Of a stretch of DNA of 16,200 bases, positions 6,084-12,181 are shown piece by piece (position 1 is the first letter of the stretch; each line of letters begins with the position of its first letter). The DNA is from an uncultured Rickettsiales bacterium (GTDB lineage: Bacteria > Pseudomonadota > Alphaproteobacteria > Rickettsiales > UBA1997). Position numbers and translations under genes: made by a program. A model generated the notes under the pieces. The model saw only the letters and a program-made list of their open reading frames with translations, was not told the DNA's origin and ran no database searches. The DNA lies in NCBI GenBank assembly GCA_948744995.1, contig CAPZCD010000025.1, positions 1 through 16,200 on the forward strand, given 5' to 3'.

Positions 6084-6791
6084 TTATTTCACATAATTCT
6101 TATACCTTTCCAGAATTATATCACAATAGTTAGGATCTATTTCCATCATATAACATATTCTATTGGTTTCTTCACAAGCTAAAAGAGTTGAACCTGATCC
6201 TCCAAAGGTATCAAGTATTATATCATTCTCCTTAGAAGAATTAATTATAGCTCTTTTGGCTAATGCTATGGGTTTTTGATTAGGATGCTTATAGTTTCGT
6301 ATATTATCCTTAGGAATAGACCATAGATCCATGTCACTACTATCTTCATTTCTTCGGAAAGGTTTACCTTTGGAATACAATATAAATTCACATCTTCTTC
6401 TGTATTTCATATATCCCATACCCATACTATTTTTATCCCAAACTATTACCGCATCTGGAGTTCTATTTATGCTATCCAAATAATCTAGATATATCTTCTG
6501 TCTGATAGGCGATACACAAATATAAATATCCGCTAATGGTTTGGCAGCTCTTAATATTGTATTATCCAATAGTTTAGCTGTATTTAGTTTAGTATAGTCA
6601 TCGTCTATTTTAATTTGCTTCTTCTTCCCTAAATCATATCTACAACCCTTATAATTTATACCATAAGGAGGATCTATAAATACCATATCTGCTTTAATAC
6701 CGTTTAATAATAATTGAATATCATTAATATCAGTACTATTTCCACACATTAATCTGTGTTTACCTAACTGTATTATATTTCTGTAGTTCAT
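6084..6791 (-). CDS. Beta-class DNA methyltransferase (N6-adenine or N4-cytosine)
   Basis: 235 residues. Catalytic DPPYGINYKG (~40-49) comes first, a target-recognition stretch follows, then HPNQKPIALAKRAI (~169-182) and SAM-binding DTFGGSGSTLLACEE (~194-208), ending with MEIDPNYCDIILERYKNYV. The DPPY-before-FGGSG order is that of the beta class (PF01555), mostly N6-adenine enzymes. It is of normal length for phage orphan methyltransferases, and no restriction endonuclease lies nearby, so self-protection against host restriction or epigenetic marking is likelier than a restriction-modification system. It sits 1 bp before terL and 27 bp after the unknown gene ending at 6819. The sequence recognised is unknown. 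Confidence 0.9.
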   Translation of the reverse strand: MNYRNIIQLGKHRLMCGNSTDINDIQLLLNGIKADMVFIDPPYGINYKGCRYDLGKKKQIKIDDDYTKLNTAKLLDNTILRAAKPLADIYICVSPIRQKIYLDYLDSINRTPDAVIVWDKNSMGMGYMKYRRRCEFILYSKGKPFRRNEDSSDMDLWSIPKDNIRNYKHPNQKPIALAKRAIINSSKENDIILDTFGGSGSTLLACEETNRICYMMEIDPNYCDIILERYKNYVK

Positions 6792-6818
6792 TGATTATTT
6801 TATAGATTATTATCTACT

Positions 6819-7355
6819 CTATTTAGTAATCCAATCATTTATATTTATCATTTGAATTATTTGTTTTTTTATTTTGTTGGATGGTTTCCATAATTTAAAC
6901 TTCCAACTCTTTAGGAAGTTATCTGGTATTTCTAATTTATCCTGTAGTTCTTTTAGTTGTTTCGTCGTCAATTTATCTAGTAGATCAATTATATTGTAGT
7001 TATTATCATCATTACTATTTTTATTAGTAGTAATTTCTTTTGTTTTCTTTCCTTTTTTATGATAATAGGAAGAAGATATTCTTTTATTTATACTAATCTT
7101 TCTTTTTATTCTGGATTTAATGTAATCTACAAAATCTTTATAGTTATAGTATAAATCAAAATTACTATTTATCTTTCGATTATAACAGTTTATATAGTAA
7201 TTTAATTTAGCTATTGTTGTTATGTCATAATTATTTTGATAATTAGGACCTATAGTAGAATTTTTAAATTCCTTTTCTAATTTGCTAAGTATGATTAGTT
7301 TATCCTCAAAACTAATATCGTTACCTTTATAGCTATTAAAGTATAACTTTAACAT
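6819..7355 (-). CDS. Hypothetical protein, basic and asparagine-rich
   Basis: 178 residues, very rich in Lys, Asn, Ile and Tyr. The N-terminal part has a helical FEDKLIILSKLEKEF stretch, the middle is strongly basic (KSRIKRKISINKRISS, ~95-110) followed by an N/D-rich linker, and the C-terminal third (IIDLLDKLTTKQLKELQDKLEIP, then WKFKLWKPSNK) looks like an amphipathic helix pair. No family is recognised. It heads the methyltransferase-terL-ParB/methyltransferase cluster, from which it is separated by 27 bp, and follows a 253-bp gap, so it may be the first gene of that transcription unit. The positive charge fits nucleic-acid contact, but that is inference. Confidence 0.65.
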   Translation of the reverse strand: MLKLYFNSYKGNDISFEDKLIILSKLEKEFKNSTIGPNYQNNYDITTIAKLNYYINCYNRKINSNFDLYYNYKDFVDYIKSRIKRKISINKRISSSYYHKKGKKTKEITTNKNSNDDNNYNIIDLLDKLTTKQLKELQDKLEIPDNFLKSWKFKLWKPSNKIKKQIIQMININDWITK

Positions 7356-7608
7356 AGAAAAATAATAACTAAAAAATAATAAAATTATTTGATTGATCTA
7401 AGAACTATTGACATAACTATCAATTATGATTTTTATACTAGACCATAAATTTTATTTTACAAGGGTATATTTGTACAGCAACAATAATTATTATACATTG
7501 TTATTAACATATAAAATACTAATTAATTATTTACAGTTTTAAGTTAGTTATTGAATAATTTAAATAACACAGAAATAAAATAAATCATTTATCAATATAT
7601 ATATTTCT
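7356..7608. other. Intergenic gap between two minus-strand genes
   Basis: There is no gene in these 253 bp. AACAAT (7480-7485) and ATTGTT (7497-7502) form a 6-bp dyad that could end the upstream minus-strand transcript. ATTGA (7407-7411) and TCAAT (7420-7424) form a short dyad upstream of the gene at 7355. On the minus strand TTGATA with TAGATC 17 bp downstream is a weak promoter candidate within that dyad. None of these is strong. Confidence 0.35.
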
Positions 7609-8109
7609 TTAATCTTTAAACTCTTCTCTTCTTCCCCTATAAAACTCTACCAGCTGCTTCAAACCATACCACAATCTTATTTCTGCAGCTCCATACTTAT
7701 TACCCAACTGTTTATCTAGTTTTGTTAGAGGGATATTATCTATACAGAATTTAATAACTATATCTCTTGTTATTACGTTATCTATGGACATTATGGCTTT
7801 ATGATAACTATCATAGGAATAGATATTTTGAATAAGGGATTTATCTATAGTTATTTTAGATTTAGATTTATTTTTATTATTATTCTTTTCCAATAACAAT
7901 AAACTTGTAGAAGAATTATAGTGAAAGCTATTCTCATAATCTAAAGCTAATCTTTCTCCTGCATATAGCTGATCTCCATCTATTATTTTCTTTTCAAATA
8001 GTTTTTGTAGATCTGTATGCTTTCTAATAGATTGCTTCTTTTGAGGTTTAAGATCTATTTCCGTATCAAATACTATTTTTTCTATTGGACTAATTCTTTT
8101 TTTATTCAT
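7609..8109 (-). CDS. DUF6456-like hypothetical phage/prophage protein
   Basis: 166 residues. The first ~45 are basic (MNKKRISPIEKIVFD, then KPQKKQSIRKHTDLQ). Next is YAGERLALDYENSFH (~49-63), then a helical C-terminus with ITRDIVIKFCIDNIPLTKLD, a short GNKYGAAEIRLWYG element and a final LKQLVEFYRGRREE. The pattern (a conserved AGERL-type helix, a helix for a ligand or DNA contact, an LG..G-type turn and a terminal helix) recalls DUF6456, a common alphaproteobacterial domain of unknown role. The start overlaps the stop of the wHTH/DnaA-N gene by 4 bp (ATGA), so the two are translationally coupled and probably act together. The family assignment is tentative. Confidence 0.65.
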   Translation of the reverse strand: MNKKRISPIEKIVFDTEIDLKPQKKQSIRKHTDLQKLFEKKIIDGDQLYAGERLALDYENSFHYNSSTSLLLLEKNNNKNKSKSKITIDKSLIQNIYSYDSYHKAIMSIDNVITRDIVIKFCIDNIPLTKLDKQLGNKYGAAEIRLWYGLKQLVEFYRGRREEFKD

Positions 8110-9536
8110 GATAATATCTCCTCTATTGTTACTAATTTTATTTCTTTAATATTTGGCAATATATCTTTATAGAACTCATAGATGCCCTTTCTAATAAATA
8201 TTTTACTTTCATAGTTAATAGCTATTCCCTTTAGATATTCTTTTGTTATATAATCTTTTATGAAGTTACTTTCACAAAGTATTGTTATTATTGTTTCATT
8301 ACTGTTATTATCTATATCTATTTTTTGTTCTTGAAATAGATACATTCTATTAAACCAATTGTAGTAGTGATTAATACCATATAATTTAGTTAGATTATTA
8401 ATTACTTTATTCCAGTTATTATTTTGTTCATTTAGCAATAATGTCTGTTTAATCTTATTGTTTTTAATGGAATTAATAAAATTCATTCTATGATTGGTTA
8501 TTTCTTCCTTTGTTTTAATTTCTCTTTCTTTTTGTTTTTGTTTATGTTTTAATTCCTTTTCTTCTTTTTTTCTAATCTTATCTAATTTATAATTTAACCA
8601 TTTCTTTATAGTTCCTAATGGATTACTATTATCCTTTAGTTTAGAAGTATATTTTATTGATTTATACAGTAGCTCTAGATTATTTTTATTCTCTATAACT
8701 AATTTAGCTACTATTTTTCTTATTGTTTCTTCATTATATCTGTTTATTTTAGAATTAAGTAGTAGTGGAACTAGGGTATCAAAGATTTGTTTTTTAATGG
8801 TATATACTTTTTCTACTTCAATTGTTTTTCGTTTATTAAAATCTGTTTCTTTTTTATTTTCTTTAATATCTTCTTTTTCTTTATTCTTTTTTTCTGAATT
8901 TTTTTCTGCATAAACAGAATTACTATTCTTTGTATTATTATATATATAAGGATCACATTTTTGTGATAGCTTAATCACATTTTCATGATTTAATTGGTAA
9001 TCATTTTTTTCTTGTTTAAGATCAATGTTGTTATTATTCACATTAACTGAATTAATTTCATAGTTAATTATTATTTCTTCTTTATCTTTTTTACTAATAT
9101 TACTATAATCTATAATTGAATTATTTTTGTTATTACTGCTATTGTTATTATCAATGTTAGTATTATTTTCTACCATATCCTGATATTTAATATCATAGGA
9201 TACTTTTATGGTTTCATATAATTCCCTATTGTTGTGTTTTAATTCGTTTAAGTAATCTTCTGTATTATCATTAACCAATAGTAATCTATTACTATTGGTA
9301 TTGTTACTATTATCTATAATATAATTCTTTTTCTTAAGTTTAGATATGGTATTTCTAATGGTACCTTCCGATAACTGAAGGAATTTAGCTAGATATTCAT
9401 TGCTAGCATAACAACCTTCATCTCCTTCCAGAGATTTAATTTCTGTAATTAATATCTTTTCGGTCGCCAGAAGTTTTAAATAACTAATTTTTATAAACTT
9501 CTCTCCGTATTTTATCAGGTTAAAAATAAATATATT
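8106..9536 (-). CDS. Winged-helix plus DnaA N-domain-like replication protein, 5' end disrupted
   Basis: The reading frame is open from a TAG at 9537-9539 to the stop at 8106, ~476 residues. A TTG at 9278 would give 390 residues but would delete a clear winged helix-turn-helix: FIKISYLKLLATEKILI, then GCYASNEYLAKFLQLSEGTI and RNTISKLKKKNYI (HTH_36-like, about 9310-9500). A long N/K-rich, coiled-coil-prone middle follows. The last ~110 residues (about 8435-8106) resemble DnaA domain I: WNKVINNLTKLYG, HYYNWFNRMYL, SNFIKDYITKEYL. No ATG lies in frame downstream of the TAG. Removing one A from the A5 run 9522-9526 (plus) would connect the ATG at 9579 (METNKKRKKFKK) in frame, so a one-base frameshift is the simplest reading; a non-AUG start is the alternative. 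The likely role is phage or plasmid replication initiation, or helicase recruitment. Confidence 0.7.
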   Translation of the reverse strand, partial: NIFIFNLIKYGEKFIKISYLKLLATEKILITEIKSLEGDEGCYASNEYLAKFLQLSEGTIRNTISKLKKKNYIIDNSNNTNSNRLLLVNDNTEDYLNELKHNNRELYETIKVSYDIKYQDMVENNTNIDNNNSSNNKNNSIIDYSNISKKDKEEIIINYEINSVNVNNNNIDLKQEKNDYQLNHENVIKLSQKCDPYIYNNTKNSNSVYAEKNSEKKNKEKEDIKENKKETDFNKRKTIEVEKVYTIKKQIFDTLVPLLLNSKINRYNEETIRKIVAKLVIENKNNLELLYKSIKYTSKLKDNSNPLGTIKKWLNYKLDKIRKKEEKELKHKQKQKEREIKTKEEITNHRMNFINSIKNNKIKQTLLLNEQNNNWNKVINNLTKLYGINHYYNWFNRMYLFQEQKIDIDNNSNETIITILCESNFIKDYITKEYLKGIAINYESKIFIRKGIYEFYKDILPNIKEIKLVTIEEILS

Positions 9537-9639
9537 CTAGGCATTTTTTAAATTTCTTTCGTTTTTTATTAGTTTCCATTTTTTCATAATTTTTTGTTAT
9601 TTTTTTGAATTTTCTCTCCAATTTTATTTATTTCTCTCC
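9499..9639. repeat. Three TTCTCTCC direct repeats
   Basis: TTCTCTCC (GGAGAGAA on minus) occurs at 9499-9506, 9612-9619 and 9632-9639. The last two are exactly 20 bp apart start to start, about two helical turns. They stand out in very AT-rich DNA and sit at and just upstream of the 5' end of the wHTH/DnaA-N gene. They could be iterons or operator sites bound by that protein, or copies of a Shine-Dalgarno-like leader. Confidence 0.5.
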
Positions 9640-9654
9640 GTGAATTGTAACCTT

Positions 9655-9682
9655 TGGATAAAAAAGTAATCTACAGTGACAA
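9655..9682 (-). promoter_or_regulatory. Candidate leftward promoter for the wHTH/DnaA-N operon
   Basis: On the minus strand TTGTCA (plus 9677-9682) is followed after 16 bp by TATCCA (plus 9655-9660). The predicted transcript would start near 9648, upstream of the repeats and of the ATG at 9579. Match to consensus is moderate. Confidence 0.4.
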
Positions 9683-9714
9683 AGTATACAACTATATGAT
9701 AAATAAGATTTATT

Positions 9715-9748
9715 TATAGTTTCATTATTTTATTAGTTAGAAACTATA
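9715..9748. repeat. Perfect 9-bp inverted repeat
   Basis: TATAGTTTC (9715-9723) and GAAACTATA (9740-9748) are perfect complements separated by 16 bp. The size and position suit an operator or a short hairpin upstream of the leftward promoter. Confidence 0.5.
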
Positions 9749-9770
9749 TAGTGATTGGAATAATGGTAGG

Positions 9771-9866
9771 ATAGTATACTATTATTCTAACTTTTTTAGA
9801 TGGTTATATTATAATATTTCTATATTTTATAGTAATAGATTATATATTAATACAATAGTATATTGT
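9771..9866. promoter_or_regulatory. Palindromic ATAGTATA-type sites
   Basis: ATAGTATACTAT (9771-9782) is a perfect 12-bp palindrome. ACAATA-GTA-TATTGT (9852-9866) contains the same ATAGTATA core at 9855-9862. The reverse core TATACTAT appears again at 10303-10310, running into the sigma-factor start codon. These could be binding sites of one repressor controlling both directions. Confidence 0.4.
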
Positions 9867-9952
9867 TAATATATTTTATGCTGATGTGATAAATTATTAA
9901 TAAATTCTTAAAATTATTTAAGGTAAACAGTTATAAAAAAGTCTCTTTTTTT

Positions 9953-9982
9953 GTGAGAGTTCGAATCTCCCTTGAAGACCCA
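9953..9982 (+). other. tRNA 3'-end-like fragment (possible attachment-site scar)
   Basis: The stretch contains a T-loop TTCGAAT (9960-9966) flanked by a near-complementary stem (GAGAG and CTCCC, one mismatch), then a 7-nt acceptor strand (9972-9978) and C-CCA (9979-9982). The rest of a tRNA (D and anticodon arms, and a matching 5' acceptor strand) is not found upstream. Temperate elements often integrate in tRNA 3' ends and leave such copies, so this may be an att remnant. No second copy was found in the window. Confidence 0.45.
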
Positions 9983-10221
9983 TAAATTTTTTATTTATTT
10001 TTTCTAAAATTAGGTTTCAAAATTAATTAGGAATTAACTCCAGTTTGATTTTTAAGTTTATGATATCTTAAGTCAAGATATAAATAAGTACTTCTTTTGA
10101 AATAAAATAAGAGAATATAATAAGTATTTGACACATTAATCTCTGTTAAAGTCTTATCAGTGTTTTTTAGATATAATTTTTATATTTAAATTATATTTTC
10201 CTTATTTTTTAATATATTTAA

Positions 10222-10240
10222 TTATCATTATATATGATAA
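10222..10240. promoter_or_regulatory. 19-bp perfect dyad upstream of the sigma gene
   Basis: TTATCAT (10222-10228) and ATGATAA (10234-10240) are perfect arms around TATAT. It lies ~70 bp before the sigma-factor ATG, where a repressor operator is expected. Confidence 0.5.
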
Positions 10241-10308
10241 ATACCTATTATATTTATAATATATATCTATTTGATACTGTATTGGCATAGTTAAATGCAT
10301 AATATACT

Positions 10309-10848
10309 ATGTCTAAAAAGTCTAATAACAACATAGATTCTTATGTTATTAATCAAGCAAAATATTACTCCAATAAGTTAGTCAAAAATGGTTATTATGA
10401 TAATCGTGAAAGAGAAGATTTATTTCAGGAATTTATAATCTGTTATCTAAAACATAGAGATAATTATAATATTACTAAATCTAGTTTTAAGGTATATGTT
10501 ACTTTCATATTTCAAAATCTTAATAAAGATTTAATAATAAGAAGTATTGAAAGAAGAAAAGTACCAGTAACTTATTATCAGAATACATTACCACCGAATC
10601 GGTGTTATGAAAATAATAGTGATACTACGGAATATATGGACCCACTTATGGAAGTGAGTCCTTTTTTTATGTCTCTAAATATGATATATCTAAAAAATAC
10701 TATAGATAAGTTACCAAATGAAGAACTTAAAGAAATATGTTATCTCATCATGGATGGATATAACATACTTGAAATAGCTAAGAGACTTAATTTATCAAGA
10801 GTAGTTATCTATAAAAAATTAAAACAAATAAAAAAATATTTTAATTAG
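10309..10848 (+). CDS. Sigma-70-like phage transcription factor
   Basis: 179 residues. Residues ~33-85 (NREREDLFQEFIICYLKHRD, then a helix with SFKVYVTFIFQNLNKDL and SIERR) look like a sigma region 2 core-binding helix set. Residues ~134-178 (LPNEELKEICYLIMDGYN, ILEIAKRLNLSRVVIYKKLK) form a region 4 helix-turn-helix. Similar small sigma-like proteins occur in Wolbachia WO and related prophages. It is the first gene of the rightward block and may direct host RNA polymerase to phage promoters. No Shine-Dalgarno sequence precedes the ATG, so the message may be leaderless or weakly translated. A terminator-like hairpin lies inside the gene (10638-10668). The sigma assignment rests on motif pattern. 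Confidence 0.75.
   Translation: MSKKSNNNIDSYVINQAKYYSNKLVKNGYYDNREREDLFQEFIICYLKHRDNYNITKSSFKVYVTFIFQNLNKDLIIRSIERRKVPVTYYQNTLPPNRCYENNSDTTEYMDPLMEVSPFFMSLNMIYLKNTIDKLPNEELKEICYLIMDGYNILEIAKRLNLSRVVIYKKLKQIKKYFN
10638..10668 (+). terminator. Terminator-like hairpin inside the sigma gene
   Basis: GGACCCACTT (10638-10647), loop ATGG and AAGTGAGTCC (10652-10661) form a 10-bp stem with one mismatch, followed directly by seven T (10662-10668). This is the most convincing intrinsic-terminator shape in the window, yet it lies within the coding sequence between regions 2 and 4. Confidence 0.5.
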
Positions 10849-10909
10849 CTATTTACACTTTTTAAAAAAAGACAGACTAAATAATTAGTTAATAAAAAAT
10901 ATTTTTAAA

Positions 10910-11101
10910 ATGTCAGTTAAAACAAAAGAAACTAACACTAATAATATTGATCGAGAATTAGATCTGGCAGTAGATAACATATCTAAAATACTTTTGAAAG
11001 CCATAGAAAGATTAAAAGGTGATAATAATCAAATAGAAGAAGATAATGATAATAATATTACTTCTATTAGGACTGGACTCTTAGAAGATTTTAATATATA
11101 A
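10910..11101 (+). CDS. Small acidic hypothetical protein
   Basis: 63 residues from the ATG at 10910: a Thr/Asn-rich head, one amphipathic helix (IDRELDLAVDNISKILLKAI, ~13-32), an acidic D/N/E linker and a short tail. It lies 61 bp after the sigma gene and 37 bp before the DUF2924 gene, in the place where alphaproteobacterial prophages often carry a small ORF next to DUF2924 and recombinase. No Shine-Dalgarno is seen and no family is recognised. Gene order and length support a real gene; the function is unknown. Confidence 0.5.
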   Translation: MSVKTKETNTNNIDRELDLAVDNISKILLKAIERLKGDNNQIEEDNDNNITSIRTGLLEDFNI

Positions 11102-11138
11102 TAGAATTCACACTTATTTGTAATAGGAGAGATTATAT

Positions 11139-11642
11139 ATGTCAGTAGAAATGAGAAGACAACTATTTAATTTAGCTAATCTTAGTTTAAATGAGCTAAG
11201 AGCTAAATGGTATGATATATTTAAATCTGATCCTCCTTATCATAAAAGGAGATTACTCATTAGAGAGTTAGCTTATCAAATACAAAGTTTATACTATACC
11301 AATATTCCTTCCAAAAATGAAATAGCTAACCTTATTAAAATTGCTGAAAAGGAAATAATAGATAAGAATGATAAAGTTAAATATGCTAGTGGTAATCGAA
11401 TAACTATAGTGCCTCCAATAGGAACAGTAATTAAGAAAATCTATAGAAACCAAGAATATTTTATAAAAATATTAGAAGATAATAAAATAGAGTATAATGG
11501 AGATATATACAAAAGCTTATCAGCGGTAGCCTATAAAATAACCGGAACCAAATGGAATGGAAAGGTATTCTTTGGTTTAGTTAAGGATAGAAAAGATTTA
11601 GAGAATAATAATCTAAATATACAATCTAAAAAAGTAGGATAG
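11139..11642 (+). CDS. DUF2924 family protein
   Basis: 167 residues. It has the DUF2924 pattern: LRAKWYDIFKSDPPYHKRRLLI (~19-40), RELAYQIQSL, a middle linker, PIGTVIKKIYRNQEYFIKIL (~93-112), YNGDIYKSLSAVAYKITGTK (~117-136) and WNGKVFFGL. In alphaproteobacterial prophages this family almost always sits directly upstream of a large serine recombinase, as here, where its TAG overlaps or abuts the recombinase start. A role as recombinase helper or directionality factor is often supposed but unproven. A strong ribosome site, AGGAGAG (11125-11131), lies 7 bp before the ATG. The gene is intact. Confidence 0.85.
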   Translation: MSVEMRRQLFNLANLSLNELRAKWYDIFKSDPPYHKRRLLIRELAYQIQSLYYTNIPSKNEIANLIKIAEKEIIDKNDKVKYASGNRITIVPPIGTVIKKIYRNQEYFIKILEDNKIEYNGDIYKSLSAVAYKITGTKWNGKVFFGLVKDRKDLENNNLNIQSKKVG

Positions 11643-11644
11643 TG

Positions 11645-12181
11645 ATGTATAGTATTGATAATAATAAATCATTAAGATGTGCCATCTACACAAGAAAATC
11701 TTGTGAAGAAGGACTGGAATTGGAATATAACTCTTTAGATAGTCAACGAGATGCTTGTATAAGTTATGTGGCATCTCAAAAGTATAACAACTGGATCTTG
11801 GTTGATAAAGAGTATAACGATGGTGGTTATAGTGGAGGTAATTTAGAAAGACCAGCCCTAAAGGAGTTAATTAGAGATATAACCAATAACCTTATAGATA
11901 TGGTGGTGGTCTATAAAATTGATAGATTATCCAGATCTCTAATGGACTTCAGTAAATTAAGTGATCTATTCAATAGATACAATGTATCATTTGTATCAGT
12001 GACTCAGAATTTTGATACTAGCAATTCAATGGGTAAGCTGATGCTAAATATTCTTTTATCTTTTGCTCAGTTTGAGAGAGAAATGAGTGTTGACAGAATG
12101 AGGGATAAATTAAGATCCCAACAAAAGAAAGGTCTTTGGACTGGGGGGGAATGTGCCTTTAGGTTACGATGTGGTAGATAA
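11645..12181 (+). CDS. Large serine recombinase, N-terminal (catalytic) part, frameshifted
   Basis: The catalytic resolvase domain of a large serine integrase. The nucleophile is the Ser in IYTRKSCEEGLE (residue ~19 from the ATG at 11645); SLDSQRDACISY, YNDGGYSGGNLERPALKEL, VVYKIDRLSRSLMDFSKL and NILLSFAQFEREMSVDRMRDK follow, giving the conserved Ser, Arg and Asp residues and the long E helix. The frame is correct to KGLWTGG, then leaves it in a G7 run (12143-12149) and ends in ECAFRLRCGR. With six G the reading continues TGGNVPLGYDVV into the next feature, for a normal ~611-residue protein. ATG at 11645 is preferred to the GTG at 11642, which overlaps the DUF2924 stop. Confidence 0.88.
   Translation: MYSIDNNKSLRCAIYTRKSCEEGLELEYNSLDSQRDACISYVASQKYNNWILVDKEYNDGGYSGGNLERPALKELIRDITNNLIDMVVVYKIDRLSRSLMDFSKLSDLFNRYNVSFVSVTQNFDTSNSMGKLMLNILLSFAQFEREMSVDRMRDKLRSQQKKGLWTGGECAFRLRCGR
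12143..12149 (+). repeat. G7 homopolymer inside the recombinase
   Basis: Seven consecutive G in a region that is otherwise very AT-rich. One G fewer joins the two recombinase frames exactly within the conserved TGG-N-VPLGYDV motif. It is the only G run of this length that I noticed in the window, and such tracts are prone to slipped-strand change. Confidence 0.75.

Larger units (their letters stand above)
9540..10308. other. Divergent non-coding control region (possible origin)
   Basis: About 770 bp without a convincing gene separate the leftward replication/packaging block from the rightward sigma/recombination block. It holds TTCTCTCC repeats (to 9639), a 9-bp inverted repeat (9715-9748), a perfect 12-bp palindrome (9771-9782), a dyad at 9852-9866, a tRNA-like 3' end (9953-9982) and a dyad at 10222-10240. 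The long AT-only stretches and the adjacency to a DnaA-domain protein make an origin possible; no DnaA-box consensus was seen. Confidence 0.4.

Noticed and set aside
6084..6791. Restriction-modification system
   Set aside because: No restriction endonuclease motif is encoded beside either methyltransferase; both fit orphan phage enzymes.
7408..7439. Plus-strand TTGACA with TATACT
   Set aside because: The spacer is 20 bp and only minus-strand genes follow, so a real rightward promoter is unlikely.
8106..9278. TTG at 9278 as the start of the DnaA-N-like protein
   Set aside because: The frame continues upstream through a convincing winged helix, so this start would delete the DNA-binding domain.
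9540..10308. CRISPR array or classical DnaA boxes in the large non-coding region
   Set aside because: No regularly spaced long repeats and no TTATCCACA-type boxes were found; only short dyads and AT-rich sequence.
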